Shown here piece after piece: positions 8,806-15,956 of a stretch of DNA of 64,000 nt. This stretch comes from Sphingobium cupriresistens. GTDB lineage: Bacteria; Pseudomonadota; Alphaproteobacteria; Sphingomonadales; Sphingomonadaceae. The stretch lies in assembly GCF_004152865.1 (NCBI RefSeq), contig NZ_SEOO01000020.1:18493-82492 (forward strand), written 5' to 3'. The notes below the pieces were generated by a model. The model did not search any database, was not told where the DNA came from, and was given only the letters and a program-made list of their open reading frames with translations. How positions within the stretch are numbered: the stretch's first letter is position 1; every line of letters starts with the position of its first letter. Position numbers and translations under genes: made by a program.

Positions 8806-9225
8806 CTATGTAAAGAGCGCCCGCACAGAATCCGGCACCCGTTCCGCCCGCAATCCGCCCGGTCGGCTGGCGTCGGGCGCAGTCCATACCCGCTTTTCGA
8901 CACAGTCCACGCACAGCCGCCCGTTTAGCGACAATCGATGCGTCACGGTGAAGCTGCTGTTGCCGAACAGGGGCGCGTCCGCCTCCACCAGCACATCGTC
9001 GCCATAAGCGGTCGGCACGAAGAAACGCGCCGATACATCGACCATCGGGAATCCGGCGAAGGGCATGGTCGCCAGCATGTCCCGCTTCTTGGGCAGGCCA
9101 GCCTGTTCGAACAGCAACATCGTGCTTTCGCCGAAAATGTCGAAATAACGCGGCGCATGGACGATACCGGCGGGGTCGCAATGGCCCCATTCGATGCGGA
9201 CGATCCGCTGGAAAAAAGCGTTCAC
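8806..9225 (-). CDS. 4-hydroxybenzoyl-CoA-thioesterase-type hot-dog thioesterase
   Basis: A 139-residue single hot-dog domain protein of the 4HBT class. The active-site signature WGHCDPAGIVHAPRYFD, with Asp17, is intact. It starts with GTG, and the four bases GTGA overlap the stop of the upstream GST gene, so the two are translationally coupled. These enzymes hydrolyse aromatic acyl-CoA thioesters in the cytoplasm. In this setting, vanilloyl-CoA released by a BKACE reaction would be a natural substrate (compare the VceB step in SYK-6), but that is inference. Confidence 0.85.
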   Translation of the reverse strand: MNAFFQRIVRIEWGHCDPAGIVHAPRYFDIFGESTMLLFEQAGLPKKRDMLATMPFAGFPMVDVSARFFVPTAYGDDVLVEADAPLFGNSSFTVTHRLSLNGRLCVDCVEKRVWTAPDASRPGGLRAERVPDSVRALFT

Positions 9226-9893
9226 GCGAGAATGGTCTTTCCCTGCCTGGTCGTTTTTTCCGCCATTTCCGCGTCAGTCGGCGGCGTGGGAATGAGCAGT
9301 CCGCGCTGCACCGCGGGCCGCGCTGAAATCCTGTCGAACCAGCGCTCAAGGTGGGGGAAGCCGCCCATATCGACCCCGGCCCACTCATGGCCGCGCACCC
9401 AGGGGAAGCAGGCGATGTCGGCGATCGAATAGTCGCCCACCAGATAATCGCGGGTCGCGAGGTGCGTGTCCATCACGCCGAACAGGCGCTGGCTTTCACG
9501 CACATAACGATCGATCACCGATGGCAGTTTCTCGTCGAAATAACGGTTGAAGACCGTCGCCTGCCCCATCATCGGGCCGAGGCCGGACATCTGCCACATC
9601 ACCCACTGGATGACGCGGCTGCGGTCCCGCGCGTCGGTGGGGAGGAAGCGGCCGTATTTCTCCGCCAGATACAGCAGAATCGCACCGGATTCGAAGATGG
9701 CGAAATCCCCCGCGTCATGATCGACCAGCGTCGGGATGCGGCCATTGGGGTTGAGCGCGACATACCAGTCCTGTTTCTGGACGCGATCGGTCAGCGCAAT
9801 CGGCGTGACCTTATAGGGCTCGCCCAGTTCCTCCAGCAGGATCGAGACTTTCCACCCGTTGGGCGTCTCCGACGTCAGCAGTTCCAGCATCAT
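9222..9893 (-). CDS. Glutathione S-transferase, Ure2p/YfcG-like
   Basis: A 223-residue GST with an N-terminal thioredoxin fold (LLTSETPNGWKVSILLEELG) and glutathione-binding motifs NPNGRIPTLVD and FESGAILLYLAEKYG. The all-helical domain carries the family pattern DYSIADIACFPWVRGHEWAG. This is the nu/Ure2p-like class, often active as disulfide reductase or peroxidase, and not the LigE class. Two ATGs are adjacent; GGAGAGA is better spaced for the second (9890). It is divergent from ligF, with a 220-base gap, and coupled to the thioesterase gene. A role in beta-aryl ether stereoisomer or conjugate processing is possible. Confidence 0.85.
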   Translation of the reverse strand: MMLELLTSETPNGWKVSILLEELGEPYKVTPIALTDRVQKQDWYVALNPNGRIPTLVDHDAGDFAIFESGAILLYLAEKYGRFLPTDARDRSRVIQWVMWQMSGLGPMMGQATVFNRYFDEKLPSVIDRYVRESQRLFGVMDTHLATRDYLVGDYSIADIACFPWVRGHEWAGVDMGGFPHLERWFDRISARPAVQRGLLIPTPPTDAEMAEKTTRQGKTILA

Positions 9894-10113
9894 TCTCTCC
9901 GGCTTTTCTTGTCACCATCCAAAGCAAAGCCCTGGCCCCGCCGCAAGACGAGTGGCGGCGCTATCATTGCCACTGACAGGTTGGACGGCCCGGATTACCG
10001 GGTAGTCGCGCTGATAGTATCGACAGACGACTTGCGGCCTGCCCGATCGACGGCCAGTTTCATGCCTGAAGGCGCACCAGACGCCATAACCATAAGGTGA
10101 GGATGAACAGCGC

Positions 10114-10866
10114 ATGTTGACGCTCTACAGCTTCGGTCCGGCTGCCAACAGCCTGAAGCCCCTGCTGGCCCTGTATGAAAAGGGGCTGGATTTCACGCCC
10201 CGCTTCGTAGACCCGACCCGGTTCGAACATCATGAGGATTGGTTCAAGGCGATCAATCCGCGCGGTCAGGTGCCGGCGCTGGACCATGACGGCCATATCA
10301 TCACCGAATCGACCGTGATCTGCGAATATCTGGAGGATGCCTTTCCGAATGCTACGCGCTTGCGCCCGACCGATCCGGTGCAGATCGCGGAGATGCGCGT
10401 ATGGACCAAATGGGTGGATGAATATTTCTGCTGGTGCGTGTCCACCATCGGCTGGGAACGGATGATCGGCCCGATGGCGCGCAAGCTGTCCGACGCCGAG
10501 TTCGAGGAGAAGCTGAAACATATCCCCATCCCCGAACAGCGAGCCAAGTGGCGCAGCGCCCGCGCCGGCTTCCCCCAGGCGGTGCTGGACGAGGAAATGC
10601 GCAAGATCCGCGTATCGATAGACCGGCTGGAACAGCGCCTGTCGCAAAGCCACTGGCTGGCGGGCGACGACTATACGCTGGCCGATGTCTGCAACTTCGC
10701 GATCGCGAACGGGATGCAGTTTGGCTATGCCGACATCGTCAACGGGGAGGCGACGCCGCATCTGGTCGCCTGGATCGAGCGCATCAATGCCCGTCCCGCC
10801 GCGCAGGCCATGTTCGCCAAATCCAAGAGCGAAATGCCGCCCCGTCCCACCGCGACGGCGGCCTGA
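10114..10866 (+). CDS. ligF: Beta-etherase LigF-type glutathione S-transferase
   Basis: A 250-residue GST that, as recalled, closely follows SYK-6 LigF. Shared blocks are LYSFGPAANSLKPL, WFKAINPRGQVPAL, ITESTVICEYLEDAFP, AEMRVWTKWVDEYFCWCVST, PIPEQ..KWR and DYTLADVCNFAIANGMQ. LigF attacks the beta-carbon of the alpha-keto aryl ether with glutathione, releases guaiacol and leaves a glutathione thioether. Asn12-Ser13 at the start of the first helix corresponds to the LigF active-site region. It is the first gene of an operon with ligG, an aldehyde dehydrogenase and a CmcJ/NvfI protein. The start is the first ATG compatible with the LigF N-terminus. Stereo-preference (S at beta) is presumed from the family. 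Confidence 0.85.
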   Translation: MLTLYSFGPAANSLKPLLALYEKGLDFTPRFVDPTRFEHHEDWFKAINPRGQVPALDHDGHIITESTVICEYLEDAFPNATRLRPTDPVQIAEMRVWTKWVDEYFCWCVSTIGWERMIGPMARKLSDAEFEEKLKHIPIPEQRAKWRSARAGFPQAVLDEEMRKIRVSIDRLEQRLSQSHWLAGDDYTLADVCNFAIANGMQFGYADIVNGEATPHLVAWIERINARPAAQAMFAKSKSEMPPRPTATAA

Positions 10867-10869
10867 TCC

Positions 10870-11691
10870 ATGGGCTGGCAGGATGAACCGGCCGCGGGAG
10901 GACTGCGCATGTACCATATTCCCGGCTGCCCCTTTTCCGAACGGATCGAGCTGCTGCTCGATCTGAAGGGATTGCAGGGCATCATGGCCGATCATCAGAT
11001 CGACATAGCGCAGCCCCGCCCCGACTGGCTGCTCGCCAAGACGCGCGGGACCACGGCGCTGCCCGCGCTGGAGCTGGAAAATGGCGCGACCCTGAAGGAG
11101 AGCATGGTCATCATGCGCTATGTCGAGGATCGCTATCCCGATCCGCCGGTGGCGCGGCAAGACCCCTACGAACATGCGGTCGAAGCGATGCTGTGTGCGA
11201 CCGACGGCCAGTTCACCGGCGCGGGATATCGCATGATCCTCAATCGCGACCCGGCGAAGCGGGACGAGCATAAGGCGGAGGTGGACGCGCAATATGCGCG
11301 GCTGGACGACTATCTGCGCCATTACGCGCCGGATGGCGATTTCCTGTTCGACCGGTTCGGCTGGGCGGAGGTCGCCTTCACCCCGATGTTCAAGCGGCTC
11401 TGGTTCCTCGACTATTATGAAGCCTATCAAATCCCGCAGCACCTGACCCGGCTGCTGCGCTGGCGCGAGGCGTGCCTGTCGCATCCGGTAGCGCAGCGCC
11501 ATCATGGCCATCGCGAACTGATGACGCTCTATTATGACTACAGTCAGGGTGGCGGCAATGGTCGCTTGCCCGAAGGCCGCACCGTCTCCAGCTTCGCGCT
11601 CGAACCGCCCTGGAACAACCGCCCGCTGCCGCCGCGCGACAAATGGGGGGCGCGCGCCACCGACGCCGATCTCGGCCTTCTTCCCGCATAA
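10870..11691 (+). CDS. ligG: LigG-type omega-class glutathione lyase
   Basis: A 273-residue omega-class GST that closely resembles SYK-6 LigG. Shared blocks are YHIPGCPFSERIE, KPRPDWLLAK-like PRPDWLLAKTRGTTALPALE, LKESMVIMRY, SGAGYRMILNR-like TGAGYRMILNR, FGWAEVAFTPMFKRLWFLDY, YYDYSQGGGNGRLPEGR and PPRDKWG. LigG removes glutathione from the thioether made by LigF, giving beta-hydroxypropiovanillone and GSSG. The omega cysteine is present as PGCPFS (Cys20). The start at 10870 keeps the first beta strand; a second ATG at 10909 has the better ribosome-binding site (GGGAGGA) but would trim that strand. It lies three bases after ligF. Confidence 0.88.
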   Translation: MGWQDEPAAGGLRMYHIPGCPFSERIELLLDLKGLQGIMADHQIDIAQPRPDWLLAKTRGTTALPALELENGATLKESMVIMRYVEDRYPDPPVARQDPYEHAVEAMLCATDGQFTGAGYRMILNRDPAKRDEHKAEVDAQYARLDDYLRHYAPDGDFLFDRFGWAEVAFTPMFKRLWFLDYYEAYQIPQHLTRLLRWREACLSHPVAQRHHGHRELMTLYYDYSQGGGNGRLPEGRTVSSFALEPPWNNRPLPPRDKWGARATDADLGLLPA

Positions 11692-11701
11692 GGATTTTCC
11701 C

Positions 11702-13138
11702 ATGCCCAATACGCTGCAACATTATATCGATGGCCTATGGGTCGACAGTCAGGGCGGCCGCACCGTCGCTGTCATCAACCCCGCCACCGACCAGAACGCC
11801 GCCGACCTGATCCTCGGCACCGCCGCCGATGTCGACGCGGCCGTGGTCGCGGCTCGCCGGGCGTTCGAGACATATTCCCAGACCAGCCGCGAGGAGCGCG
11901 TCGCGCTGCTCGAACGGATCGTCGGCGAATATCAAAAGCGTGTCCCCGACATCGCCCGCGCCATCGCCACGGAAATGGGCTGCCCTATCTCCATGGCGCA
12001 AACAGCGCAGGCGGGATCGGGCCTGGGCCATCTGGGGCAGGCGCTCAACGCGCTCAAAAATTACGAATTTTCCGAGAAGATCGGCGACAATCGGGTCGTG
12101 CGCGAACCGATCGGCGTGGTTGCGCTCATCACGCCCTGGAACTGGCCGATGAACCAGATCCTCGCCAAGGTCGGCCCGGCGTTGGCGGCTGGCTGCACGA
12201 TGATCCTGAAACCGTCGGAAGAAGCCCCTAGCTGCGCCGCCATCTTCGCGGAAATTCTGGATGCCGCGGGCGTGCCGCCGGGCGTCTTCAACCTGGTGCA
12301 GGGCGATGGCGAGGGCGTGGGCACCGCGCTCGCCCAACATCCCGACATCGACATGGTGAGCTTCACTGGTTCCACCCGCGCAGGGATCATGGTGGCCAAG
12401 AATGCCGCCGATACGGTCAAGCGCGTCGCACAGGAACTGGGCGGCAAGTCGCCCAACATCATTCTGCGAGGCACGCCGCTCGACAAGGCGCTGCCCGGCG
12501 GCGTGGGCGGTGTGCTGCTCAACAGCGGCCAGAGCTGCGTCGCGCCCACCCGGATGCTGGTCCACAAGTCCCAGCATGACGAAGCGGCGGAAAAGGTCGG
12601 CGCGCTGTTCGCCGCCAAGAAGGTCGGCGATCCACAGGTCGAGGGCGATCATATCGGCCCGGTCGTCAGCCAGCGCCAGTGGGACCGCATCCAGGGCCTG
12701 ATCCAGACCGGCATCGACGAAGGCGCGACCCTTGTCACCGGCGGCACCGGTCGGCCCGAAGGGTTGAGCCAGGGCAGCTATGTTCGTCCCACCGTCTTCG
12801 CCAACGTCACGCCGGACATGACGATCGCCAAGGAGGAGATTTTCGGCCCCGTCCTGGTCCTCATGCCCTATGAGGATGATGAGGACGCGATCCGCATCGC
12901 CAACGACACGCCCTATGGGCTGGGCGCCTATGTCGCGGGCGATCCCGCCCATGCGCGCAAGTTCGTCAGCCGCATCCGGGCGGGGGCCGTGTTCGTCAAT
13001 GCCGGTGGCCTGGCCTTCGACATGCCGTTCGGCGGCTACAAGCAATCGGGCAATGGCCGCGAATTCGGCAAGTTCGGGCTGGAGGAATTTCTGGAGGTGA
13101 AATCGGTGATCGGCGCGCTGCCAGAGGACGTCGACTGA
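11702..13138 (+). CDS. NAD(P)-dependent aldehyde dehydrogenase in the ligFG operon
   Basis: A 478-residue aldehyde dehydrogenase, complete with ITPWNWPMNQI, the nucleotide loop FTGSTRAG, catalytic Glu245 in QELGGKSPN and nucleophile Cys279 in NSGQSCVAP. The start is the ATG downstream of AAGGATTTTCCC, which overlaps the ligG stop; a longer frame runs back through ligG and is not credible. Operon position suggests it oxidises an aldehyde formed after LigG. Vanilloyl acetaldehyde, the next intermediate of beta-hydroxypropiovanillone in SYK-6, is a candidate, inferred from context. Its stop overlaps the next start by one base (TGATG). Confidence 0.88.
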   Translation: MPNTLQHYIDGLWVDSQGGRTVAVINPATDQNAADLILGTAADVDAAVVAARRAFETYSQTSREERVALLERIVGEYQKRVPDIARAIATEMGCPISMAQTAQAGSGLGHLGQALNALKNYEFSEKIGDNRVVREPIGVVALITPWNWPMNQILAKVGPALAAGCTMILKPSEEAPSCAAIFAEILDAAGVPPGVFNLVQGDGEGVGTALAQHPDIDMVSFTGSTRAGIMVAKNAADTVKRVAQELGGKSPNIILRGTPLDKALPGGVGGVLLNSGQSCVAPTRMLVHKSQHDEAAEKVGALFAAKKVGDPQVEGDHIGPVVSQRQWDRIQGLIQTGIDEGATLVTGGTGRPEGLSQGSYVRPTVFANVTPDMTIAKEEIFGPVLVLMPYEDDEDAIRIANDTPYGLGAYVAGDPAHARKFVSRIRAGAVFVNAGGLAFDMPFGGYKQSGNGREFGKFGLEEFLEVKSVIGALPEDVD

Positions 13139-14049
13139 TGGCCAGCCTGCCGATCGCCGCCGATGTCGAGGATAGCGCGCGGCAGGCGCCCGCGCTGATC
13201 CGCTATCTCGATGAAGGCGACTTCGTCACGCGGCGCTATGTGTCGCGTGGCGTGGAGATCAACACCGGCACCTATGGCGATCATCGCATGATGGTGCGCG
13301 ACGGGATGCCGATCCGCGACCATTTCCGGTTCGACACCCATGGCTTCATGCTGGGCAAACATCATAGCGGCATCGCCGATTTCTTCGACAAGGCAGAGGT
13401 CGATCGCCTCTATCTGCGCGAATGTGAAGAGGCGATCCGCGCGCTGACCGGCGCAACCTGCGTGTCAGCGGGCGGCTGGATGATCCGCACCTCCGCCGAT
13501 CTCACCGCCCGCGCCCAGGAAAAGGTCGAGCATTACCGCCATGAAGGCGGCATCCAGCCACCTGCGGGCGAGGCCCATGTCGATTATAACGAAATCACCG
13601 GCCGCCGCGCCGCCGAGCGCGCCTATGCCGCCGCCTTCCCCGATGGTCCGGGTTATAAACGCTATGTCTGCGTCAGTTTCTGGCGCACCTTCACGCCCGG
13701 CCCGCAGGACTGGCCGCTGGCGGTGTGCGACGGCCGCACCGTGTCGGACGAGGAGGCGACGTCCAACACCCTGTTCGTGGTCGATGCATTTCCCGGCGGC
13801 GACGCGCTGACCGCCCCGGTCGCGGGCGAGGACCAGATGATCGCCGCCTCCATCTTCCGCCATCGGGACCGGCATCGCTGGTGGTATTTTTCGAACATGA
13901 TGGCGGACGATGTGTTGCTGTTCAAATTTCAGGACAGCGATCATGATGTCACCTGGCGCTGCCCCCACACCGCGTTCCACGACAGCAGCCTGCCGGACAC
14001 GAAAACGCGCTCCAGTATAGAAGTCCGGGCGGTGGCGTTCTTCGAATAG
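13138..14049 (+). CDS. CmcJ/NvfI family (GA4 desaturase-like) oxidoreductase
   Basis: A 303-residue protein of the CmcJ/NvfI/AsaB family, relatives of non-heme iron, 2-oxoglutarate-type enzymes best known from fungal and actinobacterial natural-product pathways. Visible marks are the N-terminal GDFVTRRYVSRGVEINTGTYGDH-like region, the metal-type motif AHVDY (His-x-Asp), CVSFWRTFTPGPQDWPLAVCD in the middle, and CPHTAFHDSSLPD with a C-terminal His before a conserved EVRAVAFFE tail. It is translationally coupled to the aldehyde dehydrogenase in the ligF-ligG operon. No role for this family in lignin catabolism is known to me. Confidence 0.75.
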   Translation: MASLPIAADVEDSARQAPALIRYLDEGDFVTRRYVSRGVEINTGTYGDHRMMVRDGMPIRDHFRFDTHGFMLGKHHSGIADFFDKAEVDRLYLRECEEAIRALTGATCVSAGGWMIRTSADLTARAQEKVEHYRHEGGIQPPAGEAHVDYNEITGRRAAERAYAAAFPDGPGYKRYVCVSFWRTFTPGPQDWPLAVCDGRTVSDEEATSNTLFVVDAFPGGDALTAPVAGEDQMIAASIFRHRDRHRWWYFSNMMADDVLLFKFQDSDHDVTWRCPHTAFHDSSLPDTKTRSSIEVRAVAFFE

Positions 14050-14058
14050 GTTAGCGTG

Positions 14059-14469
14059 CTACCAGCGCAGCAACCCGATCAGTTCCTGCCGCCAGGGCCA
14101 TAGCAATATCGCGTTCAGCATCAGCGTCACGATCCCGAACGCATATTCGACCACGCCCGGATCGAGCACGAAATTCCAATAGCCGATCACGATATTGAGC
14201 GGCACGCAGGCCAGCGCGGCGGGCAGCACCGCCCGGTTCGCCAGGATCAGCAGCGCGGCGACCACCTCCATCAGCTTGATCCAGGCGAACAGGCCGCTAT
14301 GGATCAGCGCCAGCGTGAATTCCTGCGCCAACGGCGTATTGCCCAGCGGCTGGAGGTCGAAGGGGGTGAAATATTCCACCCCCGAAAACAGGAACCAGCC
14401 GCCAAAGATGATCCGGGCGGCGGTGAAGGCACCGCCGGTGCCGCGCCCCTGCGCATTAAGGGCGATCAT
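14059..14469 (-). CDS. DoxX-like integral membrane protein
   Basis: A 136-residue protein with four predicted membrane helices (about 18-36, 50-75, 78-97 and 105-125) and the DoxX-type start ARIIFGGWFLFSGVEYF. DoxX relatives sit in the inner membrane and are often linked to quinone or thiol redox. It lies two bases after an aldehyde dehydrogenase that follows a TonB receptor, so it is the third gene of that operon. It is convergent with the CmcJ/NvfI gene, nine bases apart. The exact function is unknown. Confidence 0.75.
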   Translation of the reverse strand: MIALNAQGRGTGGAFTAARIIFGGWFLFSGVEYFTPFDLQPLGNTPLAQEFTLALIHSGLFAWIKLMEVVAALLILANRAVLPAALACVPLNIVIGYWNFVLDPGVVEYAFGIVTLMLNAILLWPWRQELIGLLRW

Positions 14470-14471
14470 CG

Positions 14472-15950
14472 TCAGAAGCCCGCGGGCGCGCCGTCGAGCA
14501 GGATCGTCTTGCTTTCCAGATAGGGGTGTAGCCCTTCCACCCCGCCTTCGCGGCCGATGCCGGACTGTTTGAACCCGCCGAAGGGCAGGCCGAATTCCAG
14601 CTTCATGCCATTCTGCCCGAAGCCGCCCGCACGGATGCGCCGGCCGATGCGATAGGCCGCGTCGGCATCATTGGTCAGCACCGATCCGTTCAACCCGAAG
14701 CTGCTGTCATTGGCGATGCGGATCGCATCCTCCTCATCCTCGGCAGGGATCAGGCAGAGGACCGGGCCGAAAATCTCCTCCTGCGCGATGCGGCTGGCGT
14801 TATCGACATTGGCGAACAGGGTCGGTTCGATGAAATAGCCTTTGTTCAGATGCGCCGGACGGTTGCCGCCGGTCACCAGATCGGCGCTTGTCCGACCCAA
14901 GGCGATATAGTCCTCCACCCGATCAAGCTGGCGCTTCATCGCCACCGGGCCAAGCTGGGTGTCGGGCGCGTCGCTATGGCCGATGCGGACGCCCTGCATC
15001 ACCTTGGCGATGGCGGCGGCCAGTGCGTCATGGCGATGTTTGGGCACGATCGCGCGGCTCAGCATGGCGCACACCTGGCCGCTCATGATGGTGATGGTGT
15101 TGCCCAGGATCGCGGCGGCGGCCTCGATCGGGAAGTCGTCGCGCACGATCGCCGCCGACTTGCCGCCCAGTTCCAATGTGCAGCGCGCCACGCGCCCGGC
15201 GCATACTTCGCCGATCCGCTTGCCCGCCAGCGTCGATCCGGTGAAGGTTACCTTGTCGATGCCGGGGTTGCGCACCAGATGGTCGGATGCATCGCGCCCG
15301 GCCGCAACCAGATTGACGACGCCCGCCGGCACGCCCGCCGCCGCCGCCGCTTCGGCCATGATATAGGCCTCCAGCGGGGTTTCGGGCGAGGGTTTCATGA
15401 TGACGGTGCAGCCCGCGACCAGCGCATAGGCGACCTTCGCCGACATGATGCCATAGGGCGCGTTCCACGGCGCGATCGCCGCGACCACGCCTGCGGGTTC
15501 CTGCACCACGATGGCGGTGTTGACCATGTGCGACGGCCGCCGCTCCACAAAGGGATAGCTGTCGGCATAGCCGGCGATCGCCATCAGTGTCGCGGTCGCG
15601 CCGCCGGTCATGACCGGCGCGAAACTGGCGAGGCCGCCGACCTGCGCGGTCCAGGCGGCCGCCAGTTCGGGCGCGCGCTTTTCCAGTTCGACGCCCATCC
15701 GCCGCAGACAAGCCCCACGCTCGGCCGGGTCCATGGTCGGCCACGGCCCTTCATCGAACGCCTTGCGTGCGGCGGCGACGGCGCGGTCCATGTCCGCTTC
15801 CGTGCCGTCGGCGACGCGGGCGACCACTTCCTCGCTATTGGGCGACACGATCTCAATCACGCCGTCACCGGTGGAATCGATCCATTCGCCGCCGATGAAC
15901 AATTTATCGGGATGGGCGATGCGGATGGCGTCGGGGGTCATGCTGTCCAT
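14472..15950 (-). CDS. Aldehyde dehydrogenase in the TonB-receptor operon
   Basis: A 492-residue aldehyde dehydrogenase. It has PWNAPYGIM, FTGSTLAGKRIG, catalytic Glu260 in TLELGGKSAA and nucleophile Cys294 in MSGQVCAML. The GAGAGG ribosome-binding site overlaps the TonB receptor stop, six bases upstream, so it is in the same operon. It probably converts an aromatic or aliphatic aldehyde made from the compound imported by the receptor. The substrate cannot be read from the sequence; vanillin-type or gamma-aldehydes of lignin dimers are candidates. Confidence 0.87.
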   Translation of the reverse strand: MDSMTPDAIRIAHPDKLFIGGEWIDSTGDGVIEIVSPNSEEVVARVADGTEADMDRAVAAARKAFDEGPWPTMDPAERGACLRRMGVELEKRAPELAAAWTAQVGGLASFAPVMTGGATATLMAIAGYADSYPFVERRPSHMVNTAIVVQEPAGVVAAIAPWNAPYGIMSAKVAYALVAGCTVIMKPSPETPLEAYIMAEAAAAAGVPAGVVNLVAAGRDASDHLVRNPGIDKVTFTGSTLAGKRIGEVCAGRVARCTLELGGKSAAIVRDDFPIEAAAAILGNTITIMSGQVCAMLSRAIVPKHRHDALAAAIAKVMQGVRIGHSDAPDTQLGPVAMKRQLDRVEDYIALGRTSADLVTGGNRPAHLNKGYFIEPTLFANVDNASRIAQEEIFGPVLCLIPAEDEEDAIRIANDSSFGLNGSVLTNDADAAYRIGRRIRAGGFGQNGMKLEFGLPFGGFKQSGIGREGGVEGLHPYLESKTILLDGAPAGF

Positions 15951-15956
15951 TTCCTC

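Noticed and set aside
9222..9893. Idea that this GST is a LigE/LigP-type beta-etherase
   Set aside because: The N-terminal and C-terminal motifs are of the Ure2p/YfcG class and do not match the LigE pattern as recalled; only proximity to ligF spoke for it.
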